Positions 30,726 to 40,285 of a DNA stretch of 64,000 bases are shown here, one piece after another (position 1 is the stretch's first letter; the number at the start of each line of letters is the position of its first letter). The stretch covers positions 62,001 through 126,000 of the forward strand of contig NZ_SJPY01000002.1 of NCBI RefSeq assembly GCF_007860185.1. The letters are read 5' to 3'. Position numbers and translations under genes: made by a program. The notes under the pieces were generated by a model. The model made no database searches, was not told the origin of the DNA, and was given only the letters and a program-made list of their open reading frames with translations. The DNA is from Novipirellula aureliae. GTDB taxonomy: Bacteria > Planctomycetota > Planctomycetia > Pirellulales > Pirellulaceae.

Positions 30726-31006
30726 AACGACACGATGGTTAAGAGTAAATGGTTAAGAGTAAATTTGCTCACGAACGGGAACTTCTTCCTTAACTGTAAC
30801 AAAAACAACGGTTATCCGTACACGCCACCCAAAGCGACTTCGTGCCGTTTAACCGCGTGCTCAGCGGGCCGCGAGGGTCACCATACAAACGCACGGCCCG
30901 CCGAGCCCCCGATTTACCGAGCGCTGCCGATCGCACGTGGGCGAAGAGTGGTTATATTAGGGAGCTGAGTTTTGTGTTTGTCTACATCCTGTTTGGAATC
31001 GCATTT
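30726..31006. repeat. intergenic region with direct repeat and hairpin
   Basis: A 14-base direct repeat (GGTTAAGAGTAAAT-like) occurs twice near 30736-30762. CAGCGGGCCG at 30862-30871 pairs with CGGCCCGCCG at 30894-30903 as a hairpin with a 22-base loop. No gene is apparent. The region should also hold the divergent promoters of the flanking genes. Confidence 0.5.
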
Positions 31007-32005
31007 ATGTCAACGGTCCCCCACCTACCTTCACGGCGTCAATTTTTGTCTTCCTCCGCTGTTGCACTGGCGTCAACTGGCTTGCTTGGCTCGCGGCTTT
31101 GGGCGAACGAAGCAGCCCCTTCCACGGATGACAACTCGCCACCTTTTTCGATCTCGCTTGCGGAGTGGTCGCTCCACCGAACCCTAGGCAATCCATCGAA
31201 AAATGTGACGAATCTGGATTTCCCAGCGATTGCGAAGAAGCTTGGCATCGACGCGATCGAGTACGTTAATTCCTTTTTCAAAGACAAGGCTCGTGACTCC
31301 CAATACCTCACTGACCTAAAGTCCCGTTGCGACGACCAAGGGGTGAAGAGTTTATTAATCATGGTCGATGGCGAAGGAGCTCTTGGCGCCCCCAAGGAAG
31401 CGGATCGCGAAAAGTCGGTGACGAATCACTATCGCTGGATCGATGCAGCTAAATTCCTCGGTTGTCATAGCATCCGCGTGAATGCACAAAGCAGTGGTAG
31501 TTACGAAGAGCAACAAAAGCTTGCTGCGGACGGACTCAGGCGTCTTAGCGAGCACGCCGCTCCCCAAGACATCAACGTGATTGTTGAAAACCATGGTGGA
31601 TTGAGCAGTAACGGAAAGTGGTTATCCGAGACGATCGAGATGGTGGGACTCGACAACTGCGGAACACTACCCGACTTCGGTAACTTTTTCATCTCCCGTA
31701 ATCCAGTGGAATGGTTTGACAACTATGAAGGAGTCGATTTGCTGATGCCGTATGCGAAAGCCGTTAGTGCAAAGACTCATCAATTCATGGAGGGTTCGAA
31801 CATTTCTTATCAAGAACGTGGCGGCAAGAAATATGAAACCGACTACGACCGAATGATGGAAATTGTGGTCAAACACGGCTATCACGGATACGTGGGCATC
31901 GAGTATGAGGGCCCAGGTGACGAGTACGAAGGAATCCGCAAAACCAAGGCGGTCCTCGATCGGGTCGCTGCTTCGATTGCGGAAACGGCCACCGTTGCCG
32001 GGTAG
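31007..32005 (+). CDS. Tat-exported sugar phosphate isomerase/epimerase-like TIM barrel
   Basis: The N-terminus has a twin-arginine signal (PSRRQFLSSSAVALASTGLLG) ending near RLWANEAA. The mature part is an AP-endonuclease-2-type TIM barrel: ISLAEWSLHRTL at strand 1, GIDAIEYVNSFF at strand 2, GCHSIRVNAQSSG, VIVENHGGLSSNG with a metal-binding Glu, LPDFGNFF and YVGIEYEGPGDEYEGI. The family includes xylose isomerase-like epimerases; the substrate is unknown. Such Tat-exported barrels are frequent in planctomycetes. The start is the ATG at 31007, which gives 332 residues; the upstream frame lacks support. Confidence 0.8.
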   Translation: MSTVPHLPSRRQFLSSSAVALASTGLLGSRLWANEAAPSTDDNSPPFSISLAEWSLHRTLGNPSKNVTNLDFPAIAKKLGIDAIEYVNSFFKDKARDSQYLTDLKSRCDDQGVKSLLIMVDGEGALGAPKEADREKSVTNHYRWIDAAKFLGCHSIRVNAQSSGSYEEQQKLAADGLRRLSEHAAPQDINVIVENHGGLSSNGKWLSETIEMVGLDNCGTLPDFGNFFISRNPVEWFDNYEGVDLLMPYAKAVSAKTHQFMEGSNISYQERGGKKYETDYDRMMEIVVKHGYHGYVGIEYEGPGDEYEGIRKTKAVLDRVAASIAETATVAG

Positions 32006-32165
32006 TGGGTAGGATTGGCTCGCAGCTGCTTCCGCCGGGCTCGCCCCGGTTCGGAGCAACTTTGTAGCCACCCGTTGTCTCCTCCGCCGAGACAAGCTCG
32101 ACGGAAGGAGGTTTCACGTTGGATCGCGGCTAATGCCTGCACTCCAACGCTTGTGCCCACGTTTT

Positions 32166-35100
32166 TCAGGACTTCATCGAACGCATTGGATCACATCCGA
32201 TAGTACCGACCAAGTCCGCTTCGTAATTCGCCGATTCGGCTCGAATTCGCATCTTCTTGACGAAGTCTAAACGCGCGGGCAAGTTGAGACTACTCACGAT
32301 ATCCGTCTCATCGGGCTCGGCTAGAATGTTCTCGATTCGCTGTTCAAACGCTTTCCAATGATCGGTATCTCGCTTCCGCTTTTCACTAAGTCGCGCCTTG
32401 TACCAATCACTTTGCAGCATCGCATCACGCGAAAATAGCTGGCGAATTTCAGGATCCTCGATCGATTTGCCTTCGTATTTACCTGTGGCCATAATACTCA
32501 AAATCGCTTTGAGAGGCGGACACGCCAATTCGAAACCACCATCCTCGAAATAGGCTTTGGCAACTCGCTGCTGTGCCTCAGCAATATACTTGATGCCATC
32601 AACAAAAGATTCCTTGTCTTGCAATTCAGGCTGCAGTATCTCGGGTGTAAACACCTTTACCGGATTGTCAAAGATACGTGCCAAGTAAGTCCGTACAAAC
32701 TTTCGCGTGATGCGATACCCCAACCGACTGGCAGGCACGGTGACCCCGTCGACTTTGAAATCTTCCAACTTTTCAAGCATACCAGCCTTAATCATCGCGC
32801 TGGGTTCACGTTCCTCGGGTCGCAATCGACACCAAACCTCAGGAATGAGGAGCGAGATATCATGACCGACTTCGAAGTTAGGGCCAACATGTCCCGCAGC
32901 GGTACTGAACCCGCCCACCCCTGTGAGCACCATTGAAACGACGACCGAGTTGAGATCAATCGATGGCATCAATGCATTGAACGGTCCTTTGGTCAGCGCA
33001 CCTTCGCTCCCCGCCCCCGTCGTGCTCGGGCTCTTCCCCGTCAAGGAGCAAACGTAGTCCATCAGTAGCTCGGGTAGCTCTTGGAAGTGCAACGGCGAAT
33101 AGACCGCTAACGATCGGAATCCAGCTTCCAAGTCAGGTGGATTATTGCGGCGGCCCGATAAGACCGCACCAACGGGAGTCAGAACCGGTTGATCCGCAGC
33201 CAATCCTCGGTGCAACTGAATCCCTCGCATCGCAACGTAGGTATCTTGACTGCGAACGTGATCGGGTCGGTCTTGGAGGTAGCGGGGGTTCTTGGTTCGT
33301 TTGCCGTCGACAATTCGCGGGTCTGCCGTACTGACGACATAACCTTCTTGCAAAGACGCTGCTTTCAGAAGTAGCGTTTCCATCGGTCCAGTAAACTTGT
33401 CAAACTCAATCGCATCCTGAACGATCTGTCTCGCTTCTTTCGTCGACAATGGCTCGAAGTTGCTAATGAAGTTGCCCGTCCGCGACAAATCCCATTCGGT
33501 TTGTTTGTCGAGCCCTCGATGAACGGCATCATCGGGTCGTTGAAAGAGTCGATACTCGCAGTTTTCGACAAACTTGTAACTATCCGATGGCAAAATACCG
33601 GTTCCAACATCCGCCAATGACGTGCTCGGCACCACGACCGAACAACTGATGTCATCTTCTCGTTGAACCTTGTCGGCTGCAATGAAATCCTGACGAAGCT
33701 TGAAGGTTCGCCAATTCTTGTCATGCAAGCCGACGCGTAAATAGGTCCCAACCAAAGACCGTTCATCCATCTTCAGTTCGTGACCGGGCGACCCATTGAC
33801 GATATCGACACCAAAGTCGTCCTGCCAAGTCGTTTCCATCCCCGGCTTGACGAATCGCTTTATAATAAGCGCTAAAGCGTAGACGTGATCGGGGATCGTG
33901 CGAAGCCATTTGTTATAGTCTTCATTAAAATCGGGAGATGGCGTCAACAATTGAATCACACTCCCGAGACTTCGACTCTGCGACAAAACACTACGACTTG
34001 GTTGGTCGGTGTAGTCCGTTCGGCCCGCGTAATCATTCGACCAGCGATCGTGATAACTGCGTGAAAAAATCTCTTCTAGCATCTTAAAATCTTCGTCGCG
34101 ATCTTTGACAAAGATGGGGCCGTATAGCATGTAGTCCCGAAGGCTCTTGCTAATTTCACTTTTCCCACCACCGCTTACGGTGCAAGGCTTGTGACAAAAC
34201 ACGCCTTCGCCAACCGTTCCCACCAATCGCCAAGAGGGTGCCGCAGGGTGTTTTTCAAGCCGAATTTTATAACCACTCGGAGCAATGTATATCTGCTTGG
34301 GCGACAATGGGATGCGGACCTCCTTTCCTTCGTGATTCCACAGAATGCATCGTTCATGGAGCGTCGCTTTGGCCTGCTCTGGAATATAGATCACATCGGG
34401 ATCGAGTTTATCAATACCATAGCCCTCTGCTTGCACATCGATAAACGAGGCGTAGTCTTTGGCAACATCCGCAAACCGTCTCTGGTTGTAACGGCTACTA
34501 TCGGCTTGAAACTCGTCACCGAGTGAATAGGATGCAAAAGCCAGAGCGCCGCCCGCATGCTCTTCTTCGCATCCACCCATCAAATTGGTGGCGTAACTTA
34601 TCTGAGTCTTCACCTCTTTTTTACAGTACCCAAAGTAGTTGTCGGCAATCAGCGTGACGATAACGCCCGAAGCATCGCGGCAGGTCACCTTAAAAGCGCC
34701 TCCATCATTGTACTTCTCCGATGGGTCTTTCCAGCACATCGAATCGCGACGTTGACGTTCATTCGCATCGTCAAAATGCGGTAAACCAAGCTCCTTTTTC
34801 GTCAACGATGTCAAATGAGTGGCCAAGATCACACAACCTGTATGCCCACTCCATCCGTGCACATCCAAGCCAGCATCGTTCTGCAAACTGAGTGGATCAC
34901 CAGCGTTTCCAAAAATCGACTCGACAAAATCGAGGTTACTGACCAGACACCCAGGAGCGAAGAACCGGGTTTCCATTCGCTTCGCTTCGGTATACGGAAC
35001 CACCTCAGGACAAACCAACGGGCGGAGTAAAAGGGACACCCACGTTGTTGCTGGATTTTCAGAGGTTGACGTGTAGGGCAAAAGCATCAATTCATCGGGC

Positions 35101-35675
35101 GGCGACATCGCGGCGCGAAAAAGGTTTGCAAACACGTGCTTGGGAACAACTCGCTTGTCGTTGGGAATCGGCAATCCGCCTGAAACGACATGGAAGGTTC
35201 CCGCTGTCGTGCGCCGATCGGCCCGTGGGTTGTGAAGCACCCCATTCAAACACCGATACGAGTCGACCAAGTCGTTGCGAAAATGATGGCCGCCCGCTGG
35301 AAGACTCAGCTCACGGCCCATGCCATGACGGTCGAGGGTCAAAGTGCGACCGGGAAGTTTTAATTGATCACCGTCGATCACGTCTTGAAAATACCGATTC
35401 AAAAACGACTCGATCCGCTGGTCAATCGGAGGTCGGTATCCAGCTAGCAAGCGATTTTTTTCACGCAAGCTATCGAGAATACCGCCCGAAAACGTGGTCA
35501 GCGATTGGTCGCGATGCCAATCGGGAGGGCTCAAACCCGCCGACGCCATTTGTAACGCAATGTAGTTATTCAAATGTTCTCGTTCGGACGGTTCATCGGC
35601 AATTTCGCGATCCCACCCGAGCGCACGCTGTCGTTCCCAATCTGTGTTTTCGAGTTGCTCTTTGCTAAGCGTCAT
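32166..35675 (-). CDS. giant cytosolic protein, possible PPi-type phosphoenolpyruvate carboxykinase
   Basis: I do not recognise this 1169-residue protein with certainty. No signal peptide, membrane helix or coiled coil is visible. Residues 501-511 (SGGGKSEISKS) look like a kinase P-loop of the PEPCK kind, preceded by Cys494 and Cys498. Further conserved-looking parts are a Gly/His-rich stretch near 270-290 (DVHGWSGHTGCVILATH), IADNYFGYCKKEVKTQIS near 343-360 and EEEHAGGALAFASYSLG near 370-386. Its size and P-loop suit the PPi-dependent PEPCK family known from Propionibacterium and Entamoeba, about twice the length of GTP-PEPCK. That assignment is inference from memory. The ATG at 35675-35673 was chosen over a TTG at 35720. 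Confidence 0.55.
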   Translation of the reverse strand: MTLSKEQLENTDWERQRALGWDREIADEPSEREHLNNYIALQMASAGLSPPDWHRDQSLTTFSGGILDSLREKNRLLAGYRPPIDQRIESFLNRYFQDVIDGDQLKLPGRTLTLDRHGMGRELSLPAGGHHFRNDLVDSYRCLNGVLHNPRADRRTTAGTFHVVSGGLPIPNDKRVVPKHVFANLFRAAMSPPDELMLLPYTSTSENPATTWVSLLLRPLVCPEVVPYTEAKRMETRFFAPGCLVSNLDFVESIFGNAGDPLSLQNDAGLDVHGWSGHTGCVILATHLTSLTKKELGLPHFDDANERQRRDSMCWKDPSEKYNDGGAFKVTCRDASGVIVTLIADNYFGYCKKEVKTQISYATNLMGGCEEEHAGGALAFASYSLGDEFQADSSRYNQRRFADVAKDYASFIDVQAEGYGIDKLDPDVIYIPEQAKATLHERCILWNHEGKEVRIPLSPKQIYIAPSGYKIRLEKHPAAPSWRLVGTVGEGVFCHKPCTVSGGGKSEISKSLRDYMLYGPIFVKDRDEDFKMLEEIFSRSYHDRWSNDYAGRTDYTDQPSRSVLSQSRSLGSVIQLLTPSPDFNEDYNKWLRTIPDHVYALALIIKRFVKPGMETTWQDDFGVDIVNGSPGHELKMDERSLVGTYLRVGLHDKNWRTFKLRQDFIAADKVQREDDISCSVVVPSTSLADVGTGILPSDSYKFVENCEYRLFQRPDDAVHRGLDKQTEWDLSRTGNFISNFEPLSTKEARQIVQDAIEFDKFTGPMETLLLKAASLQEGYVVSTADPRIVDGKRTKNPRYLQDRPDHVRSQDTYVAMRGIQLHRGLAADQPVLTPVGAVLSGRRNNPPDLEAGFRSLAVYSPLHFQELPELLMDYVCSLTGKSPSTTGAGSEGALTKGPFNALMPSIDLNSVVVSMVLTGVGGFSTAAGHVGPNFEVGHDISLLIPEVWCRLRPEEREPSAMIKAGMLEKLEDFKVDGVTVPASRLGYRITRKFVRTYLARIFDNPVKVFTPEILQPELQDKESFVDGIKYIAEAQQRVAKAYFEDGGFELACPPLKAILSIMATGKYEGKSIEDPEIRQLFSRDAMLQSDWYKARLSEKRKRDTDHWKAFEQRIENILAEPDETDIVSSLNLPARLDFVKKMRIRAESANYEADLVGTIGCDPMRSMKS

Positions 35676-35984
35676 CTGTGTCTCTCGTTTTGGTTCGAAA
35701 ATTGCCCATGAAGACTTCAATAGCCAGTCAAGACTATCGTTCTACACGTTTCTCGAAGTGGATCCAAGGCGAGGTCTGCAACGGAAACGCGGTTATCCGC
35801 AGCGTGTTCCTAGGGTGCCCCTGCCTTCCTTAGCGGAGCAGCTTCCGGGCCAAAGGCCCAGCAATTTACCTAACCCCGCCTGATGGGCTGGCTTGGGCAA
35901 ACGCACGGGGCTCTGACCCTCTATCAAAACAAGCAAATTCAAAACTTGCGTTTCGGGTTAAGAAAAACCGAATTCCGTTAGTAT
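35676..35984. other. intergenic region with small hairpins
   Basis: About 300 bases separate the giant PEPCK-like gene and the Nudix gene, both on the minus strand. A GGGCCAAAGGCCC hairpin lies near 35848. The promoter of the giant gene should lie here. No gene is seen. Confidence 0.35.
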
Positions 35985-36542
35985 TTAGGTGGCGCAACCC
36001 AATTCGGGCGCCGACTTCCAACGTTCAATGGCAATCCTATTCGACTCGAATGCCATTTGCTCGAATAGCTCACTATCGGAATCGACCCAGCGAGATTCGC
36101 TGAGCTCCTTCTTATCGAGTTGGATCTTTGCGTCGTCGGCGACTTTGCAGAGGAAGAACATGTCGATCACCGAGACAATGATGCCGCCATAGCGGTAACC
36201 ATTTGGATGCGTCATCAACAACTCGTGACTGGTGATCCGCAACTTGGTTTCCTCGCAAACCTCTCGGGCCAAAGCGTCTTCAATCGTTTCGCCGCGATCG
36301 ACAAACCCGCCCGGTAGCCCCCATTTCCCCTTCCCTGGATCGACGGCTCGGCGGACGAGTAGCAGTTGCCCTTTGTCATTGGTGATCAATCCGCCGACCG
36401 CTGCGACAGGACCGAAAAAGTTGGCGAACCCGCATTGGTCACAGCGGAAAGGAACGCTGCCGATTTTGTTGTTCTTCGCCGCGCAACGTGGGCAGTAGTG
36501 GTAGGCGTCTTCGATCGATACCTCATTGCAGGCGGTGCTCAT
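35985..36542 (-). CDS. Nudix hydrolase with N-terminal zinc ribbon
   Basis: The 185-residue protein has a four-Cys zinc ribbon at residues 17-37 (CPRC and CDQC). A Nudix domain follows, with the box GGFVDRGETIEDALAREVCEET carrying the Mg-binding Glu residues. This layout resembles NudC-like and related NADH pyrophosphatases but is shorter than NudC (about 257 residues) and lacks its N-terminal domain, so the substrate is open. Its ATG overlaps the stop codon of the LarA-like gene's neighbour frame by four bases (ATGA at 36539-36542), but the order is such that this gene lies downstream of it only in coordinates: transcription runs from the giant-gene-distal side, LarA-like gene first, then Nudix. 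Confidence 0.8.
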   Translation of the reverse strand: MSTACNEVSIEDAYHYCPRCAAKNNKIGSVPFRCDQCGFANFFGPVAAVGGLITNDKGQLLLVRRAVDPGKGKWGLPGGFVDRGETIEDALAREVCEETKLRITSHELLMTHPNGYRYGGIIVSVIDMFFLCKVADDAKIQLDKKELSESRWVDSDSELFEQMAFESNRIAIERWKSAPELGCAT

Positions 36543-37828
36543 GATGATCGCTTTGTGATCGAAGGTAACGAATCGAAACCCAATGAATCAAACGTTCCAC
36601 TGGCGAATTGAGCTGCTCGAAATGTTTCACAATCTTCAAACGATCGACTCAAATGCTCGATACCTTCAAGCGAATCGATGACCCCGAATCCCAACGCCTC
36701 GACCGTGTCGCGATCTAACTGGCTCTTGATGAGCACTCGCGATTCAGCGAGTACCCGCTCCAAAATCCTGGCCAATCCGACCGACTCATCCCAAATCGTG
36801 AACCCATCTTCTGACTTGGCGTCCTGATCAAACGACTTGCTGGAGTCGTGATCGTCCATCGATTCGTTTTGGTTGAGTCGATAGACCAATCGGTCGCTTG
36901 GTGGGCGTTGAATACTCGTCCAAACGAGGATCGTGCCGCCGGGAGCGACATGGGTTGCTGCTGCCATTAACGCGCGAGCAAAATTGGCCCACGTTTGCTG
37001 TTGTTGGTTGCCTTCGAGCGAAGCGATGACCAATTTCGCAGAAGGCGGATACTCGTCTTTACGGTCGCGGGCCAGAGCGAACGAACGACGAATGGTCTCG
37101 GGAGTGCCTGCGAACACCGAGCCCGCCAATCCGTCCTCGCTAGCAGCGACTGCCATCATCACTTGCACGCCGAGCATCCATCCGATTTGAGCTTCATTTT
37201 GACCACGTTGTTTTTCGCCAGACTTCGATTCGGAATCAGAGAATTTCCATAGCGATTCCAAATGGCGGATTCGAGTATTTGCATCGGCTAACATCGGATA
37301 GACGCCGCTAAGGTGACGATTGGAAGCCGCGTCCCAGGGTCGTGCAGCGACAATCGGTAAGACGAAATCAGCATCGGCAATGGCTCGGTTTAGATAGACC
37401 GGTTCGGCATCGACGTCGGCACCGAGATATCGAAGTGACTCGCGATTTGTCGAGTCGTGCCGAAGGATGGTTGCGCGCCCCTTGAATTCGTTTTCCAGCT
37501 CTTGGATCGTTGCATCGGTTGCTTCATCCCAAAGCACGACATCAACGGCATCCGCACCCGCCTCTTCCATTTCTGAAAGCACGCCGCCAAGGATTTCCAG
37601 CAAACTCGGCAAATTGGGATCGACCGCCAAAGCGACACGGTCTCCGGGTGCGATTGCGGCGGAAACGGCAGGAAAATCTTCGGGCCTCCGCAGAGCCGAC
37701 CGTACTTCCCCCACGAAGTCCTTGATCGGACAACGGTTCGCCGACATGTCGAAATGCCATTGATTTGTCGATGCAATCCGTGATTGCACCTGCGAAAAAG
37801 GGAGCGAGGAGGTAAGGGATTCTTCCAT
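36539..37828 (-). CDS. LarA-like (DUF2088) protein with altered active site
   Basis: The protein resembles nickel-pincer lactate racemase LarA in its N-terminal half: PGDRVALAVDPNLPSLLEILGGVL, ADAVDVVLW, then PVYLNRAIADADFVLPIVAARP. In LarA the first segment reads DxTRP and later parts supply two catalytic His and the cofactor-binding Lys. Here the Arg and these His are not in the expected places (DPNLP; ARPWDAASNRHLSGVYP), so racemase activity is doubtful. I chose the ATG at 37828, giving about 429 residues, since the upstream frame to 37912 is hydrophobic without support. Its stop overlaps the start of the Nudix gene by four bases (ATGA), so the two are probably coupled. Confidence 0.55.
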   Translation of the reverse strand: MEESLTSSLPFSQVQSRIASTNQWHFDMSANRCPIKDFVGEVRSALRRPEDFPAVSAAIAPGDRVALAVDPNLPSLLEILGGVLSEMEEAGADAVDVVLWDEATDATIQELENEFKGRATILRHDSTNRESLRYLGADVDAEPVYLNRAIADADFVLPIVAARPWDAASNRHLSGVYPMLADANTRIRHLESLWKFSDSESKSGEKQRGQNEAQIGWMLGVQVMMAVAASEDGLAGSVFAGTPETIRRSFALARDRKDEYPPSAKLVIASLEGNQQQQTWANFARALMAAATHVAPGGTILVWTSIQRPPSDRLVYRLNQNESMDDHDSSKSFDQDAKSEDGFTIWDESVGLARILERVLAESRVLIKSQLDRDTVEALGFGVIDSLEGIEHLSRSFEDCETFRAAQFASGTFDSLGFDSLPSITKRSS

Positions 37829-38313
37829 TGAATGAGCAACGTCATGGGTTGAGAAAACGTGAATTGCCAATCGGCTTAGATTGGCCAGTCCAAGAAAGTA
37901 TCCGAAAAGCAAAGCCTTTTAGCAACAGCCAATCAAAATCTAGTCATTTCCTTCAAAAGGGCGTGAAACGACAACCCGCAGCGTGATGAAGTGGGTGTGG
38001 AAAAAAGTTAAGATGAGGTTTGATCTTCCAGATCATTGCCGGGTTGCTCCTATTGTGGCTGGTCGTGGCGTACGTCGTACGCTCCTCTTGTCTGGAAAGA
38101 ATACGCACGCCGCGATTCGAGCTTTCGATGATAGTCCTCGAATTACCTCGACCGGCGATCATCATCCGGGGGATCCGCTGAATGTGGCCTTGACCGGCAT
38201 CAACGTGCTTTACCATGGATGGGCTGGCTTGCCTTGCCTTTCACGGAACATTACAACAAGTAGGCCCCATTGGATTCGACGCTCGCTCGATAACACGACG
38301 ATCACGTTTCTGA
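37829..38313. other. intergenic region, possible decayed or very small membrane ORF
   Basis: This gap of almost 500 bases lies between divergent genes. A 53-codon frame from a TTG at 38020 to a TGA at 38179-38181 on plus starts with a strong membrane helix (IFQIIAGLLLLWLVVAYVV) followed by a basic tail. It has no clear ribosome binding site apart from GAGG directly before it. It could be a tiny membrane protein or a remnant. Nothing else is recognisable. Confidence 0.25.
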
Positions 38314-39147
38314 ATGGATAGCGTTGAGAATCTTAGAATGATCGATAGGAACGGGCCCAAGTTGAAACCGGAAAACAGGATATCGACGGATCACGCTGAT
38401 GACGAACAAGCATTGCACGCGCATTTGAATCGACGGGTGCAATGGAAAACGGCTGGGATCCGTCTGTTGATCGGCCTGGTTGTGCTGGCAGCGGTTGTCT
38501 GGTTCGGCCGCAATGCGGGCGAGGACATCAAAGGGATGGAGAGTTGGATTGCCGGTCATGGGGTCTGGGGATGCCTTGTCTTTGTCGGCATGATGGTCCT
38601 GTTCACTTCGATTTTCGTGCCCGATACAGTGCTGGCGGTTGCGGCCGGAGTCCTGTTCGGAATCGGATGGGGTGCCGTTTTGACGGTGATTGGAGCTTTG
38701 CTCACCGCCACGTTGAATTTTTTCTCCGCTCAAACTCTGTTGCGGCCACGGATCGAAAAGATGCTCGCCGCGCACCCTAAGCTCCGAGCAATTCAACGCG
38801 CCGTCAATCGCGAAGGCCTGAGACTGCAATTGCTGCTGCGGTTGTCACCGATCAATCCGGTCTCGGTCAGCTACGTGTTGGGAGCCTCGGGGGTGCGATA
38901 TTCAACCTTCATTCTTGCGACGGCCGGATTGATTCCGGGCTTGTTTTGTGAAGTTTACTTCGGCTATCTGGCCAGCCATGTCACCAAGGTCGCTGGCAAC
39001 GTCAGCGAGCATTCGTCGCTACATACCATCGTCACGGTCGTCGGCTTTGTTTTCTGTATTTTGTTGATGGTCTTCATCTCGCGGATTGCTTCGAAAGCGA
39101 TTGCGGAGGCAGAAAGTGAATCGACAAGCGAGGTCGAACAAGCATGA
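38314..39147 (+). CDS. TVP38/TMEM64 (VTT domain) membrane protein
   Basis: The 277-residue protein has a polar N-terminus, a helix at about 48-65, then the VTT/SNARE-associated domain: GVWGCLVFVGMMVLFTSIFVPDTVLAVAAGVLFGIGWGAVLTVIGALLTATLNFFSAQ, RPRIEKMLAAHP and LLLRLSPINPVSVSYVLGASGVRYSTFI with the conserved Arg-x-x-P region. A final helix lies at about 240-260. The family comprises inner-membrane proteins of the DedA superfamily, some linked to lipid scrambling; the role here is unknown. The start is the ATG at 38314; an ATG at 38338 is also possible. Confidence 0.85.
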   Translation: MDSVENLRMIDRNGPKLKPENRISTDHADDEQALHAHLNRRVQWKTAGIRLLIGLVVLAAVVWFGRNAGEDIKGMESWIAGHGVWGCLVFVGMMVLFTSIFVPDTVLAVAAGVLFGIGWGAVLTVIGALLTATLNFFSAQTLLRPRIEKMLAAHPKLRAIQRAVNREGLRLQLLLRLSPINPVSVSYVLGASGVRYSTFILATAGLIPGLFCEVYFGYLASHVTKVAGNVSEHSSLHTIVTVVGFVFCILLMVFISRIASKAIAEAESESTSEVEQA

Positions 39148-39356
39148 ACCAACGTCGACGATTGTGAATCGAAGGCACCGATTGCATCGGTGCAACAGGA
39201 GGTCGATCAGACGTTTGTTCCGATTCCCAGGAAGCAATGTTCGACCCGCACCACGTCGTGGCAGCGGCAGATTTGCCCAAGATTGTACCTTCGGGCGTCA
39301 GATGCGAAAGTAATTTTTTGACGCCCTTATCAGGATCAATCTTTGCTCGTTCCCGA

Positions 39357-40280
39357 TCAAACCCATTTTCGCCATCTCAGGTAGATCCATGAACTTATCG
39401 CGATCAACACCATACTCGTGCATACGACAACGAATCCCTGTGGGTCATGTTGCTCGGGAATTCCCGAGACATTCATCCCCAATAGGCCAGTAAGGAAGCT
39501 GAGCGGCAAGAACACCGTGGCAACAATCGTCAGGTTATAGGTAATCTGATTCAATCGTGCGTTCATCTGTGACTCGATTTGATCGCGTAACAGGTGTGCT
39601 CTTTCGTGACAGCCTTCCAGGATTTCCAGGTAGTTGCGTACGCGATCGGTGACAGACTCAATCGCCGGCCGATCATCCTCACTGATCGGCAGCGAGTGAT
39701 CCGAGAGAATGAACACCAACAGATTTCGCAGTGTCAGTAGCTGACGACGAATACGAATTGTTTTTCGCCGAACGAGATCTAATTGCGCTGAGTTTGCGTC
39801 ATCGATCGACTCAAGAATTTGTTCCTCCAAGTCGTCGGTTCTTTCAGAAACCATCACGATAAGACTTTCCAATTTGCTGACGTTGCTGTTGATCAGGCAA
39901 GTGAGTATCTCCAGTGGAGCCCAGCTGCTCTGATGCTTCGAAACATTCGTCTTCAAAGTCTCAATCTCTGGTATCGGGGCGGAACAAATACTGATCACTC
40001 GATCGCGTTCGAACCACAAGCCGACCGAAGTCGAATCACTCTTCCCTATTGCAGGTGAGACTACTTGTGTTTGAAAACGGAGCAGCAGCCCATCATCGAA
40101 CTTCTCATGATGATTCAGCGTGCTTTCATCGAGCAGACGCATGATGACTTGCTCGGGCAAACCCGATCCGTTTTTGAGCCATTCCACGGAATCGGTCGTG
40201 CGGCCATCCAGGTCAACCCAGATGAACGTTTCCGCTCCCGCTGCATTGCTTTGACGTTTGAGTTTGAAAAATTCCGGCAT
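39357..40280 (-). CDS. CorA-family divalent cation transporter (ZntB-like)
   Basis: The 307-residue protein has a large cytoplasmic domain with a long helix (residues about 140-240) and two C-terminal membrane helices. The pore signature GMNVSGIP at about 271-278 lies at the end of the first helix, as in CorA and ZntB; the GMNVxGIP form is closer to ZntB. It carries Mg2+ or Zn2+ across the inner membrane; direction and metal cannot be read from the sequence. The 3' end lies about 210 bases from TVP38 (convergent), and a sulfatase fragment lies 5 bases upstream on the same strand. Confidence 0.85.
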   Translation of the reverse strand: MPEFFKLKRQSNAAGAETFIWVDLDGRTTDSVEWLKNGSGLPEQVIMRLLDESTLNHHEKFDDGLLLRFQTQVVSPAIGKSDSTSVGLWFERDRVISICSAPIPEIETLKTNVSKHQSSWAPLEILTCLINSNVSKLESLIVMVSERTDDLEEQILESIDDANSAQLDLVRRKTIRIRRQLLTLRNLLVFILSDHSLPISEDDRPAIESVTDRVRNYLEILEGCHERAHLLRDQIESQMNARLNQITYNLTIVATVFLPLSFLTGLLGMNVSGIPEQHDPQGFVVVCTSMVLIAISSWIYLRWRKWV

Positions 40281-40285
40281 TCAGA

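Noticed and set aside
35676-35720. Longer N-terminus of the giant PEPCK-like protein from a TTG
   Set aside because: It adds 15 residues without homology or ribosome binding site; the ATG at 35675 is better.
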